A DNA stretch of 64,000 bases from Anaerolineales bacterium (lineage in GTDB: Bacteria > Chloroflexota > Anaerolineae > 4572-78 > J111), in contig JACKAU010000004.1 in assembly GCA_020634855.1 (NCBI GenBank), positions 434,001 to 498,000 on the forward strand, written 5' to 3'. The notes beneath the pieces are model-generated. The model worked only from the letters and a program-made list of their open reading frames with translations. It made no database searches and was not told where the DNA came from. This document shows, in pieces, positions 53,407 through 61,689 of this stretch; positions within the stretch are counted from its first letter, which is position 1, and the number at the start of each line of letters is the position of its first letter. Both the position numbers and the translations under genes were made by a program.

Positions 53407-54297
53407 TTAGAACAGCGGCACCAACTGGTAAATCCCAAACGTTGCCAGCAAAATCGACAGGCTGGTCATCGGCCAGATGGTGGCCGCCGGCGGGTCAATG
53501 TGGGTGTCGCCCCAAGCGCAGAAGGTGTTGGCCATAAACTCGCCGACAAAGGCGGACATGATGCCGAACAGCATACCCCAGACAATACTGCCGCTGGCTG
53601 CCGCCGCGACCGCCGCCGGCAGGGCAATGTGATGCGAGACCGGCACTTGCGTGCCAAACTGAAGAAACACCAGGCTGGCCGCCGCGATGCCAAAGCCAAG
53701 CACCACGCCGCCGCCGTTCGGCACGGTCAGGGCCAAATAAGCAGAAAAGAGACCGACGCCCAGACCAAGCACCAACAGTTGCAATGGTTTGCTCTGCCAC
53801 GGCACCCAGCAATAGGCGGCTGAGGGGCTGTAACGGGCTTCGCCATCTTTTAACTCGCCCAGTAAGCCGGTTTTCCCAAAGGCAAACCGGGCGATGATCG
53901 CCGAAACGACCACACTCAGCGCAATGGTGTCGGTCCAGGCGCCGGGTAAAGCAAAGAGCCAGTTGAGTACATAACCAACAATCCCAAAAATACCGCCTAC
54001 CAGCAGCACATCTGGGTTGTCCTTGCCCATCATCCCGGCCAAAATATCCCGGCCACTTTCGTGTTTCCCTCGCTTGCTGGCGTAAGCGACCGCGGCCACC
54101 CCGGCGGCAAAACCGCCCACGTGCGGCCCCCAGGCCCCAAACGGCACAATCCCTAAGAAGTCGCCGCCGCCTCCGGCGGTTTGAATCGCGACTCCGGCTA
54201 ATACCAAAAATCCTACGATGATAAAGGCGGGTAAAGCGCCAACGGCGGCTCCAAATATGCCGCCTCCAAAAGCAACAAGTAATCCTATGATAGACAT
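53407..54297 (-). CDS. Polytopic membrane protein next to the BMC operon, family not recognised
   Basis: 296 residues with about eight membrane helices: MSIIGLLVAFGGGIFGAAVGALPAFIIVGFLVLAG, VGGIFGIVGYVLNWLF, IALSVVVSAIIARFAFG, LLVLGLGVGLFSAYLALT, VVLGFGIAAASLVFLQFG, AAVAAAASGSIVWGMLFGIMSAFVGEFM. It is Gly/Ala-rich, with a mid-loop ELKDGEARYSPSAAYCWVPW. No transporter signature that I can name. It follows pduT on the same strand, after a gap with a GTTA repeat. It could transport propanediol or a related substrate, by position only. Confidence 0.6.
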   Translation of the reverse strand: MSIIGLLVAFGGGIFGAAVGALPAFIIVGFLVLAGVAIQTAGGGGDFLGIVPFGAWGPHVGGFAAGVAAVAYASKRGKHESGRDILAGMMGKDNPDVLLVGGIFGIVGYVLNWLFALPGAWTDTIALSVVVSAIIARFAFGKTGLLGELKDGEARYSPSAAYCWVPWQSKPLQLLVLGLGVGLFSAYLALTVPNGGGVVLGFGIAAASLVFLQFGTQVPVSHHIALPAAVAAAASGSIVWGMLFGIMSAFVGEFMANTFCAWGDTHIDPPAATIWPMTSLSILLATFGIYQLVPLF

Positions 54298-54435
54298 ATT
54301 TCTTTCCCCAATTGTGATTGATTTATAGTACGTTAATTTAACAAGTCGATTACGTGCTAGAAGTACAAAAACGGATCGTCCAGATGATTCCCCTCCTTCG
54401 TACCAATTTTTGAAGTTTTAAGTTAGGGAGAAATA

Positions 54436-54546
54436 TGCTATACTGTCTGTCGAGTAAACGTAACTTAAATCGTCATTTGAGCTGGTGCAACAGCGACAAG
54501 TGATGTTACGTTTGCTTCTTCCGGGCCGGACTATGGTAGTTCGGTC
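54436..54546 (+). ncRNA. Candidate structured RNA or leader in the pduT/membrane-protein gap
   Basis: An extended -10 TGC-TATACT (54436-54444) is followed by AAACGTAAC (54456-54464) pairing with GTTACGTTT (54505-54513), an inner GCTG-GTGCAA-CAGC hairpin, and a final stem GGCCGGACTA/TAGTTCGGTC (54524-54546) with loop TGG. No plus-strand gene follows. On the minus strand the same hairpins would lie in the leader of the membrane-protein gene. Confidence 0.35.
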
Positions 54547-54564
54547 TATTATTTCTCCGCAAGT

Positions 54565-54640
<76 letters not shown>

Positions 54641-54689
54641 AATTATCATCCAACTATCCAACCATCCACCTATCCAACCATCTATCCCT

Positions 54690-55238
54690 TTACAACAATT
54701 TATGAATCAAATCTTTGTGCGGTGAGGCAATCACCGTGAAGGAGTCGATGACGCCTTCATCTTTTAGGGCCTCGGCCGCGCTATTGACGCCGCTGCGAAC
54801 GGCGCCGACCTCGCCGGTAAACACCACAAAGGCTTTGCCGCCCATAGCAAACGGCAGCCGCACCTCGATCAACTCGACCGGCGCGGCTTTGACTGCGATA
54901 TCGGCGGCCACAATCGAGGCCGCCAGGGTGAACGTTTCCACCACACCGATGGCTTTCACCTGATCGATTTGGGTGGTCGCGGTTAGCGCCGGGAAGATGC
55001 TGGGGTGAACATTCGGCAGGATGAAATGATCGACCACCACTTCTGGGGCTACCCGCTGGCCCACATCTACGGCAGTGCGGACATCGCTGATGTTGCCGGC
55101 GATGAGGATGATGTATTTACCGGGGCAAACCACATGCGCCCGCAGCAGTTCGACATTGGCGGCTTTTAGCATCTGGTCGGTGGTGTTCATTCCCCGGGCA
55201 ATGCTGCGCAGTTCAATTAAACCAATCGCTCGTTTCAT
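54690..55238 (-). CDS. pduT: PduT-type tandem BMC shell protein with pore cysteine
   Basis: 182 residues from the ATG at 55238 (the open frame starts 9 codons earlier). Two BMC domains in tandem: 1-85 (AIGLIELRSIARGMNTTDQMLKAANVELLRAHVVCPGKYIILIAGN) and 90-182 (AIGVVETFTLAASIVAADIAVKAAPVELIEVRL). The Cys in VVCPGKY near residue 38 matches the residue in PduT that binds a [4Fe-4S] cluster at the centre of the trimer. The trimer should sit in the shell facet and pass electrons, likely to PduS. It starts 4 bases after the pduS stop, so the two are coupled. Strong family match. Confidence 0.93.
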   Translation of the reverse strand: MKRAIGLIELRSIARGMNTTDQMLKAANVELLRAHVVCPGKYIILIAGNISDVRTAVDVGQRVAPEVVVDHFILPNVHPSIFPALTATTQIDQVKAIGVVETFTLAASIVAADIAVKAAPVELIEVRLPFAMGGKAFVVFTGEVGAVRSGVNSAAEALKDEGVIDSFTVIASPHKDLIHKLL

Positions 55239-55242
55239 GGCG

Positions 55243-56577
55243 TTAACCTCGTTCGTTAGCTTCAATGACGATATGGGCGGCGGTCACCTGCCGCACGACG
55301 CCGTTAATGCTGGCGTGAACCGGCACGCCCAGCGCTTGCTCCGGCGTCCGCCCGATGACATCCCCCACCGTGACCCGGTCGCCGACCGCTACCGTCGGCT
55401 GGCAGGGAGCGCCAATATGCTGTTTCAGGTTGATGGTGACCCGATCAAAAGCGGCCGCGACAGGGGTCAGTGCAGCGGGAACATCGTAGCGGGCCAGATC
55501 GAGCCGGCTGATGAGCCGGTTCATCGGCACCCGGCGATAGTCGCGGTAGGGATCGACTTCAGTTTGGCGGTGATAGGGATTATCAGCCCGAGCTTTCACC
55601 AAGTCACGCTTAATGGTCAAGGCGATATCGCCGGGGGAGAGATGCACCGGGCAAGCGTAGTTGCACGTCCGGCACTCGCAGCATAACAGCGCTCCGGCCA
55701 TTTGGGCATCGGTCACCGCCACGCCGGAGGCCAGTAGCAAAATGAGCTTGTGTGGCTGGATGGCATGCCCCTGCGCGTGGCGAGGGCAGTAGTCGGTACA
55801 CATATAGCACTGGTCGCACGAGGCGATGGCGTGCAGTTCGATATCTTGGCGGGTGCGGCGACGTTTGACGCTGAGTTGGTGTTCATACGGCAGCACCAGC
55901 AATATCTTGGTGGTTTTAGTCACCGGCTCGTCCAGGCTATCGACCACCCGGCCCATCATCGCCCCGCCGTTGAGAATAGTCGGTTGGGCGGGTCTGGCCC
56001 CGCCGGCCAAGGCCAGCACCTGCCGCAGGGTAATGCCAATCGGCACCTTAACCGTCATCGGGTGCGGCACATCGCCGATGACGGTGATATATTTGTCCGT
56101 AACCGGCGCGCCGCTTAAGGCCAGCCCAATGTTGTACAGCGTTTCGATGTTCTGAACCACCGCGCCCACGTCGATGGGCAGGCCGGCTTCAGGCACCACT
56201 TTGCCCAGCACATCGTAGACCAGCACTTGCTCATCGCCGGCCGGGTAAAAGTTGCCCAACTCGAAAATGGTGATGCGTGGCTCATCGCCGATAGCCTGTC
56301 GCATAGCGTCAATCGCTTTGGTGTATTTACCCTTAATGCCGATGACGCCCCGCGCCGCGCCGGTCGAGTCCATAATGGCCTGCATCCCGGCCACAATAAG
56401 GGGTGCGTGGGCCATAATCAACTCTTTATCCACGTGGGTCAGCGGTTCGCACTCGGCGCCGTTGGCAATCACCACCTCGGCCTTAGACCCGGCTTTGACG
56501 TAAGTCGGAAACCCTGCTCCGCCCGCGCCGACAATCCCGGCTTCTCTCATCAATGAGATAATTTTGTCTCTGTCCAT
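55243..56577 (-). CDS. pduS: PduS-type cobalamin reductase (RnfC-like)
   Basis: 444 residues. An RnfC-like NADH/FMN region opens the protein (GIVGAGGAGFPTYVKAG, VIANGAECEPLTHVDKELI, GNFYPAGDEQVLVYDVLGKVVP). Two [4Fe-4S] motifs follow, CDQCYMCTDYCP near 252 and CCECRTCNYACP near 299, then a C-terminal biotinyl/lipoyl-like beta domain (GAPCQPTVAVGDRVTVGDVIGR, ASINGVVRQV). In Salmonella PduS reduces cob(II)alamin for PduO inside the compartment and contacts PduT. Here pduT follows at once, which supports that pairing. Ribosome binding site weak. Confidence 0.93.
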   Translation of the reverse strand: MDRDKIISLMREAGIVGAGGAGFPTYVKAGSKAEVVIANGAECEPLTHVDKELIMAHAPLIVAGMQAIMDSTGAARGVIGIKGKYTKAIDAMRQAIGDEPRITIFELGNFYPAGDEQVLVYDVLGKVVPEAGLPIDVGAVVQNIETLYNIGLALSGAPVTDKYITVIGDVPHPMTVKVPIGITLRQVLALAGGARPAQPTILNGGAMMGRVVDSLDEPVTKTTKILLVLPYEHQLSVKRRRTRQDIELHAIASCDQCYMCTDYCPRHAQGHAIQPHKLILLLASGVAVTDAQMAGALLCCECRTCNYACPVHLSPGDIALTIKRDLVKARADNPYHRQTEVDPYRDYRRVPMNRLISRLDLARYDVPAALTPVAAAFDRVTINLKQHIGAPCQPTVAVGDRVTVGDVIGRTPEQALGVPVHASINGVVRQVTAAHIVIEANERG

Positions 56578-56613
56578 TGTGACACTTTATCCATCTAGCA
56601 CTATATCGAATAT

Positions 56614-56780
56614 CCCGGCTAAGCTAAGTAGGTTGGCCGAAACACAGCGGCGGCCCTATGAAAGGGTGCGGCTAACCGCCCGCGACGGAGAGGAGCGTAC
56701 ATCGAGCGGTGCAATAATGTCCCCTATCCAATCAGTCGCACCCCTTGATACGGCCTCGCTGTGTTCCACCTTAGCCGAGG
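56614..56780. repeat. 167-bp imperfect inverted repeat between pduS and pduP
   Basis: Left: CGGCTAAG...AACACAGCGGCGGCC...AAAGGGTGCG. Right, in reverse complement: CGGCTAAGGTGG AACACAGCGAGGCC...AAGGGGTGCG. The arms share order and spacing apart from a ~9-base gap. The centre (56675-56720) is unpaired. It may be a MITE-like element or a structured RNA in the pdu transcript. A GGTAATTGGTAATTGGAGAT simple repeat lies to its right, filling most of this 300-base gap. Confidence 0.6.
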
Positions 56781-56880
56781 TAATTGGTAATTGGAGATTA
56801 GAGATTGGAGATTAGTCAATCAATCTCTACTTTGTTCTTGAACCTGCCAATTACCATTTACTATTTACCAATTACCTTCT

Positions 56881-58287
56881 CTAAACCGACGAAAAAGCCC
56901 CCACCAAACTACAGCGCCGGAAGCGGGTGAAGGTGCGACAAGTGGTCATGCCTTCACCGGTGCGACCGGCAATGGTGAAGCTGGTGTACCCTTCGCCGCC
57001 AAAGCCTAGCCCGGCATAGGACGGCGCGTTTTTAACGAACAGGGTGGTGTTAATGGCCTTGCCAAACTCGCTCATGTGGTAAATGTTGGCCGAGTGAATA
57101 ATGGCCGAATGGTGCAGCCCTTCTTCCAACTCCACCGCCAGGTCAACGGCCGCTTCAAAGTCCGGCACCCGAATCACCGCCAGCACCGGCATCATCAGCT
57201 CGTGACGGGCAAAGGGATGGTCTTTATCGACCTCAACTACAATAGTGCGCAGTTCCTCATCGGCCTGGATGCCGATCTCTTTCAAGATGACGCAGGCGTT
57301 CTGGCCGATAAATTTGCGGTTCGGCCCGCTGCGCCTGTCGTTGAGAACCACCGCTTCCAGGCTAGACAGCAGTTTGGGGTCCAGCACCAGCGCGTTGGCA
57401 TGGGTGAAGGCTTCCAGCAGCCGGTCGGCGATGCCTTCGGTCATCACTACTTCCTTCTCTGAGGTGCAGGGCATGTTGTTGTCAAACGAGTGACCGGCCA
57501 CAATATCGCGGGCGGCCTTCTCCGGGTCGGCGGTGTCATCAACCAGCACCGGCGGGTTGCCCGCCGCCGCGCCGATGGCCCGTTTGCCGCTTTGCAACGC
57601 CACATCAACCACGCCCGTGCCGCCGGTCACGCTGAGCAGGGCGATTTTGGGATGTTTCATCAACTGATCAACCAGTTCGATGCTGGCCGTATCGAGCGAG
57701 ACGACCAGGTTATCCGGTCCACCCGCCGTTACAATAGCGTCGTTGATGAGATCAATCATCGCTATCGACGACTTTATGGCGTTGGGGTGCGGCGCAAAAA
57801 ATACGGTGTTGCCCGCCGACAGCATGCTGATGGTGTTGTTGATAATCGTCGCCGTGGGGTTGGTTACGGGCGTGATCGCCAAAATCGTGCCAAACGGGGC
57901 GCACTCTTCGATCATCAAGCCGTCATCCCCCACGTAAGCATCGGGGTTGAGGAATTCCGGGCCGGGCGTCTTTTCGGCCACCAGCAGATGCTTAAGCACC
58001 TTATCGGCCACCCGGCCCATGCCGGTTTCCGCCACCACCATCTGGGCCATCTCCTGGGCTTGATCGATGCTGACGTTGCGGATGGCTTGAATGATAGCCT
58101 TGCGTTGGGCGATACTGACCCGGTAGTAGCGCCGCTGCGCCAACTCCACCGCCGCCATCGCGCTGTCGATGGTGGAGAAAATGCCCCGATAGCGCGGTGA
58201 ACCCCCATTCGATGAAGGCGGCGCTTGTTCAAGCTGGGTGAGGACCCGCTGCACAATATCGTTAATCTGAGTTTCTATACTTACCAT
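56881..58287 (-). CDS. pduP: PduP-type CoA-acylating propionaldehyde dehydrogenase
   Basis: 468 residues. The N-terminal helix SIETQINDIVQRVLTQL followed by a Pro/Ser/Gly-rich linker is the typical encapsulation peptide of PduP. The aldehyde dehydrogenase core has PFGTILAITPVTNPTATIINNTI, LSVTGGTGVVDVAL, GAAAGNPPVLVDDTAD and the catalytic Cys in FDNNMPCTSEKE near 272. The end RTFTRFRRCSLVGAFS matches the family. It turns propionaldehyde, NAD and CoA into propionyl-CoA inside the shell. AGGAGA precedes the ATG. Neighbours pduO (upstream) and pduS agree with the call. Confidence 0.95.
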   Translation of the reverse strand: MVSIETQINDIVQRVLTQLEQAPPSSNGGSPRYRGIFSTIDSAMAAVELAQRRYYRVSIAQRKAIIQAIRNVSIDQAQEMAQMVVAETGMGRVADKVLKHLLVAEKTPGPEFLNPDAYVGDDGLMIEECAPFGTILAITPVTNPTATIINNTISMLSAGNTVFFAPHPNAIKSSIAMIDLINDAIVTAGGPDNLVVSLDTASIELVDQLMKHPKIALLSVTGGTGVVDVALQSGKRAIGAAAGNPPVLVDDTADPEKAARDIVAGHSFDNNMPCTSEKEVVMTEGIADRLLEAFTHANALVLDPKLLSSLEAVVLNDRRSGPNRKFIGQNACVILKEIGIQADEELRTIVVEVDKDHPFARHELMMPVLAVIRVPDFEAAVDLAVELEEGLHHSAIIHSANIYHMSEFGKAINTTLFVKNAPSYAGLGFGGEGYTSFTIAGRTGEGMTTCRTFTRFRRCSLVGAFSSV

Positions 58288-58452
58288 TATCTATTCTCCT
58301 AGTTTCTACTGCCGAAGTAGTTTTCAACCAGTTGCAAGGATTTCGACAGAATTAACAGGATTACAATGATTTTTATGGCTTTATCCTGAAAATTTTGTAA
58401 ATTCTGTCTATTTAGTCCGGCGTCACCCTTGCACGTTTACTGTGAAAATCAC
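58288..58452. repeat. ATTAACAGGATT-type repeat between pduO and pduP
   Basis: GACAGAATTAACAGGATTAC and, opposite, TCCTGAAAATTTTGTAAATTCTGTC form an imperfect inverted repeat. Common dispersed repeat style; no gene. Confidence 0.5.
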
Positions 58453-59475
58453 TTAGAAAGCGGCGACCATGGCCTGGGCCACGTCGATGTCTTGCTCAAC
58501 CGAGCCGCCGCTCACACCGACGGCGCCGACGAGTTTATGGTTCAGCTTGAGCGGCAGACCGCCGCCAATGAGCGTCAACTTCGGCATGTTGACATCGATG
58601 CCGAACAACGGCTGGCCCGGCTGCGATAGTTCGGCCAGTTCGTGAGTCGGCATCCGCACCGTCGCGGCGGTGTACGCCTTATGCGGTGCGAGGGTCACGC
58701 TCACTTCCAGAGCATCATCCATCCGGCGCAGTTCAACCGGATTGCCGCTGTCGTTGACCACCGCCAGCACCATCGGCACGCCGATTTCAGCGGCGCGCTT
58801 CATACCGGCCTCGATCATGCGATCACAATCTTTTAACGTCAACGACATCGGGTTGACCTCCTGGCGCGATTCCCCTCGCCCTGAGGGAGAGGGGTTGGGG
58901 GTGACGGCTTGGGCTACTTTTTCAAAACCTTGCTTCACGGCGTGCTCAATCGTGCGCTGTTCATCGACGCGGGCCATCACGTAAAGTAAGTCCGACAGGC
59001 GATTGACATATTTGATCAGCACCGGGTTGACGGGTTCGGCCCGATTCAGGTTGACCAGAAACCGTTCGGCCCGGCGAACGGTCGAGCGGGCCAAATCCAG
59101 CGCGCCGGCGGCCATCGAAATACCGGGACGGACAAAACCAGTCTGCGGGAACTGTTCGGCCAGATAGTGATCGAGCCGCTGTTCCAACCGTTCGACCTGG
59201 GCCGGTACCACCTCAGGCACTTTGATTTTGCTAGGTTTCCCGCCGGGTCGAGCCGCCACTTCGGCCATCACGTTGATCAGTTCGCCTTGCAGCTCGATGA
59301 TGTCGGCGCAGATGTCATCGTTGGTGGTGGCCGCGCGGGCCATACCCATCGCCGAAGTCGCTTCATCCAGCGTGCCGTAAACGTTGATGCGGGGATCGTC
59401 TTTAGCGACTCGACCGCCGGCCAACAGCGAGGTTTCACCGGCGTCGCCGCCACGGGTGTAAATTCTGCCGCTCAT
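58453..59475 (-). CDS. pduO: PduO: adenosyltransferase fused to a GlcG/HbpS-like domain
   Basis: 340 residues in two parts. Residues 1-185: PduO-type ATP:cob(I)alamin adenosyltransferase with YTRGGDAGETSLLAGG (ATP loop), DDPRINVYGTLDEATSAMG and VRRAERFLVNLNR...VNRLSDLLYVMAR. Residues about 212-340: GlcG/HbpS-like (DUF336) domain with LTLKDCDRMIEAGMKRAAEIGVPMVLAVVNDSG, LIGGGLPLKL, GAVGVSGGSVEQD. The fusion is as in Salmonella PduO. The linker VTPNPSPSGRGES is encoded by a REP-like palindrome (58870-58905). MSLTLKDCD could be a second start. Its ATG-side ATGA overlap couples it to pduN. Confidence 0.92.
   Translation of the reverse strand: MSGRIYTRGGDAGETSLLAGGRVAKDDPRINVYGTLDEATSAMGMARAATTNDDICADIIELQGELINVMAEVAARPGGKPSKIKVPEVVPAQVERLEQRLDHYLAEQFPQTGFVRPGISMAAGALDLARSTVRRAERFLVNLNRAEPVNPVLIKYVNRLSDLLYVMARVDEQRTIEHAVKQGFEKVAQAVTPNPSPSGRGESRQEVNPMSLTLKDCDRMIEAGMKRAAEIGVPMVLAVVNDSGNPVELRRMDDALEVSVTLAPHKAYTAATVRMPTHELAELSQPGQPLFGIDVNMPKLTLIGGGLPLKLNHKLVGAVGVSGGSVEQDIDVAQAMVAAF
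58870..58905. repeat. REP-like element inside pduO
   Basis: TTCCCCTCGCCCTGAGGGAG followed by AGGGGTTGGGGGTGA: the same CTC-CCT/AGG-GAG palindrome family as the copies at 32080 and 40613. It sits in frame exactly between the two domains of PduO. Confidence 0.7.
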
Positions 59476-59735
59476 TGCACCCCCACTGAATCGATCACGC
59501 CGACAATGGTGGCATCGACCGGCGCTTGATGCGGCAGCGCCACTCGCGCCGCGCCGCCCATCACCACCAGCACCAGGTCGCCTACCCCGGCTCCGACCGT
59601 ATCGACGGCAACCAATTGGCTTTCCGCTTCGCCGGTACCCGGTTTTTGTATCTCGATCACCTGTAATGAAAAGCCGACCAGCGCCTCATCTTTACGGGTA
59701 GAAACCACATTGCCTATGACTTTTCCAACTTTCAT
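59472..59735 (-). CDS. pduN: BMC vertex pentamer (PduN/EutN/CcmL family)
   Basis: 87 residues with the family signature: MKVGKVIGNVVSTRKDEALVGFSLQVIEI, VAVDTVGAGVGDLVLVVMGGAAR, VDATIVGVIDSV. These proteins form pentamers that close the vertices of the icosahedral shell. AGAGGTAG precedes the ATG, and its stop overlaps the pduO start by 4 bases (ATGA), so PduN and PduO are coupled. The only vertex gene in the window. Confidence 0.95.
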   Translation of the reverse strand: MKVGKVIGNVVSTRKDEALVGFSLQVIEIQKPGTGEAESQLVAVDTVGAGVGDLVLVVMGGAARVALPHQAPVDATIVGVIDSVGVQ

Positions 59736-59811
59736 TTCGCTACCTCTTAACTACTCAGGTGATTGACGATTTTTACTAACGATAAGCGCCAGTCACCTTA
59801 TGGGCTGCACC

Positions 59812-60621
59812 TCTACAACGTAACTACGTTCAATCCAAGCCGTTTGACGGTATCCTGGGCCAACGGGGTAAACCTGGCCCCCGGCGGCACGGAAATGGAG
59901 GAACTAGGGAAAGCATTAACAGGTCGTTTTGGGTAATGAAGGGTGTGCCGCCGTTGGGGGCCGGAATGGAAACCGGCAGAGTCGGTTGGCTCGCTTGAGC
60001 TGGGGTGGGAGTAGGGGGGGTAGCGCCTAGGTGAACCCCAAGGAGGCGCGCTTCAACCGCTGCCAGGAAATCCGGCTCGTCAACCAGTTCGATACCGAAC
60101 GTCGCCAATGATTCAAGGTTGTGCTTCATTTTGTCTTTTAAGATGGTGGCAACGCCATCTTGGGCATTAAAAATCTCACCACCTTTGCCGTAGGGATCGG
60201 CGCCGTCGCGAATGGCGATAACCGGTTTGCCGGCCAACAACGATCCCATAACCAGCGTGGTAATCAGGTTGTCCATCAGCCCCAGCGCCAGCCGGGCGGT
60301 GGTGTTGATCGACAGAGTCGGCACCAGCACCAGATCGTTGCCCTGAGCTAAACTGGGGGCATCAACCCACTGGTCGGGCATAATGATCTCAGTCGCTCCG
60401 GCGTTACGGGCGTGTTCTTCGGTGATGATGTTGACGGCCGAAGGGGTAAAAACAACCGTGACGCGATGACCTTGACCGGTCATCCGCTTGATGGCTTCCA
60501 TCCCGGCTACAAAGCCGGTACTGGCCCCGCTAAACAGGGTCAGCACGTGCTGCGAAGGCACGCTGCGCCTCAATTCGGCAATCACTTGTTTTACAATTTC
60601 GGCGATGATCAACTTATCCAC
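59812..60621 (-). CDS. BMC-associated flavoprotein, C-terminus broken by a frameshift
   Basis: Starts at GTG 60621 with AAAGGACT upstream. Residues about 20-190 match the flavoprotein family (PF02441): VLTLFSGASTGFVAGMEAI, VTVVFTPSAVNIIT, DLVLVPTLSINTTARLALGLMDNLITTLVMGSLLAGKPVIAIRDGADPYG. Such flavoproteins recur in BMC loci; their reaction is unproven. After NDLLMLS the frame gives an odd ending and stops at 59830. In the next frame the DNA reads ISVPPGARFTPLAQDTVKRLG to a stop at 59812, a tail typical of BMC proteins. One base has probably been gained or lost near 59905-59920. An N-terminal amphipathic helix (LIIAEIVKQVIAEL) resembles encapsulation peptides. Confidence 0.75.
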
Positions 60622-60814
60622 AGTTGAGTCCTTTTGTAGTTAATTCGTAGTCCGATACGCCTCGTGAAAAGCGAGGCTAAGACTAAGGTGGAGGCTAAGA
60701 AAAAGGCTCCATTGTTAGGTGAAGTTTTTTCTAATCGAAAGTGATTATTTCTTAGCCTCAGCCTCAGCCTTAGCCTGTTGCCATTAGACCGACCGTTTCC
60801 TGAACTGTTTACGG
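60622..60814. repeat. GAGGCTAAG / CTTAGCCTCAGCC repeat between pduL and flavoprotein genes
   Basis: GAGGCTAAGACTAAGGTGG at 60673 onward faces CTTAGCCTCAGCCTCAGCCT at 60751-60777, making an imperfect hairpin. The same hexamers code for KAEA at 26412-26440 and 27321-27340. Confidence 0.55.
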
Positions 60815-61540
60815 CTAAGGCAATACCACCGTCCCCATTTGCCCGGTGCGGATGAGGCAGGCGTTGCCCTCGTCCGTGTCGAGGTGAACCTCGGTGCGCC
60901 AGCCGGCTTTAACCCGAACCAGCACGTCATCGAAAACAACCGGGCGGAGACCGTCGATTTTCAAGGTGACGGTGTCGCCGGCGGTCACGCCCCACTCCTG
61001 CGCCGTTACATCGCTGATGTGGATATGACGTCGAGCCAGAAACGCGCCGCCGCCCGCGCCGCCGGGCAGAGAGATCACCCCGGCCGGGCCAACCAGCGTC
61101 ACCGGCTGAGTCTGCGGCTCGTTGCCGGTGCTGGCCACCGATAACTTCATGCCCAGGGCCACGGCTTCACTCTGAGCCAGCTCCACCTGCGAGAAGGGCC
61201 GGGTGGGGCCTAGCACGCGTACTTTTTCCAGACAGCGCTTGGTGCCAACGACCATCACTTGCTCTTGAGCGGCGTAGTAGCCCTTCTGGTACAGTTCGTG
61301 ATACACGCCCAGTTGGTGGCCTTTACCGAACAAAATCTCCACGTGTTCGGGGCACAGATGCAGATGCCGCACCGAAATGCCGATGGGAACTTGAATGGTG
61401 CGGGTTCCGTTGGTATAAACCGGCTTCGACTCGTGACCGTTCGATTTTTCCACCACCAAGCGGCGCACCACTTCTTGGGCTATCTTTTCTACATTGACCA
61501 ATCCGGCATCAAATTTATATGAGGGCGTGGTCATTGTCAT
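60815..61540 (-). CDS. pduL: PduL-type phosphate propanoyltransferase
   Basis: 241 residues from the ATG at 61540, which has TTGGAGAAAA upstream. After an N-terminal amphipathic helix (LVNVEKIAQEVVRRLVVEK, likely encapsulation peptide) come the two PduL repeats: VPIGISVRHLHLCPEHVEILFGKGHQL with zinc-type His residues, RVLGPTRPFSQVELAQSEAVALG, then ARRHIHISDVTAQEWGVTAGD and EVHLDTDEGNACLI. PduL swaps CoA for phosphate on propionyl-CoA, recycling CoA inside the shell and allowing ATP synthesis by a propionate kinase. No kinase gene is in the window. Confidence 0.95.
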   Translation of the reverse strand: MTMTTPSYKFDAGLVNVEKIAQEVVRRLVVEKSNGHESKPVYTNGTRTIQVPIGISVRHLHLCPEHVEILFGKGHQLGVYHELYQKGYYAAQEQVMVVGTKRCLEKVRVLGPTRPFSQVELAQSEAVALGMKLSVASTGNEPQTQPVTLVGPAGVISLPGGAGGGAFLARRHIHISDVTAQEWGVTAGDTVTLKIDGLRPVVFDDVLVRVKAGWRTEVHLDTDEGNACLIRTGQMGTVVLP

Positions 61541-61560
61541 ACCGTTTTCTCCAAAATTCC

Positions 61561-61650
61561 GGAGCAACAAAGCTCTGTTTTGTTTGTCAAAGTAAACTTT
61601 GACGCTCCTGACCTGCTTTGTATGTCAAAGTAAACTTTGACGCTCCTGAC
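61561..61650. repeat. Tandem 28-bp repeats with GTCAAAGTAAACTTTGAC hairpins
   Basis: Identical copies at 61585-61612 and 61623-61650, each with perfect palindrome GTCAAAGT-AA-ACTTTGAC and ending CGCTCCTGAC. Together with GGAGCAACAAAGCTCTG at 61561 they form an element like the palindrome at 40745-40797. Lies between the BMC-H and pduL genes. Confidence 0.7.
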
Positions 61651-61689
61651 GTGTCCAAAATTGAATCCACTGAACCGCGTGCGCATGAC

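Noticed and set aside
54436..54560. SRP RNA or 6S RNA
   Set aside because: Lacks the SRP core motifs and is too short and differently folded for 6S RNA; left as an unnamed candidate.
58288..58452. Cobalamin riboswitch upstream of pduP
   Set aside because: No B12-box-like element or suitable structure; the sequence is a dispersed ATTAACAGGATT repeat.
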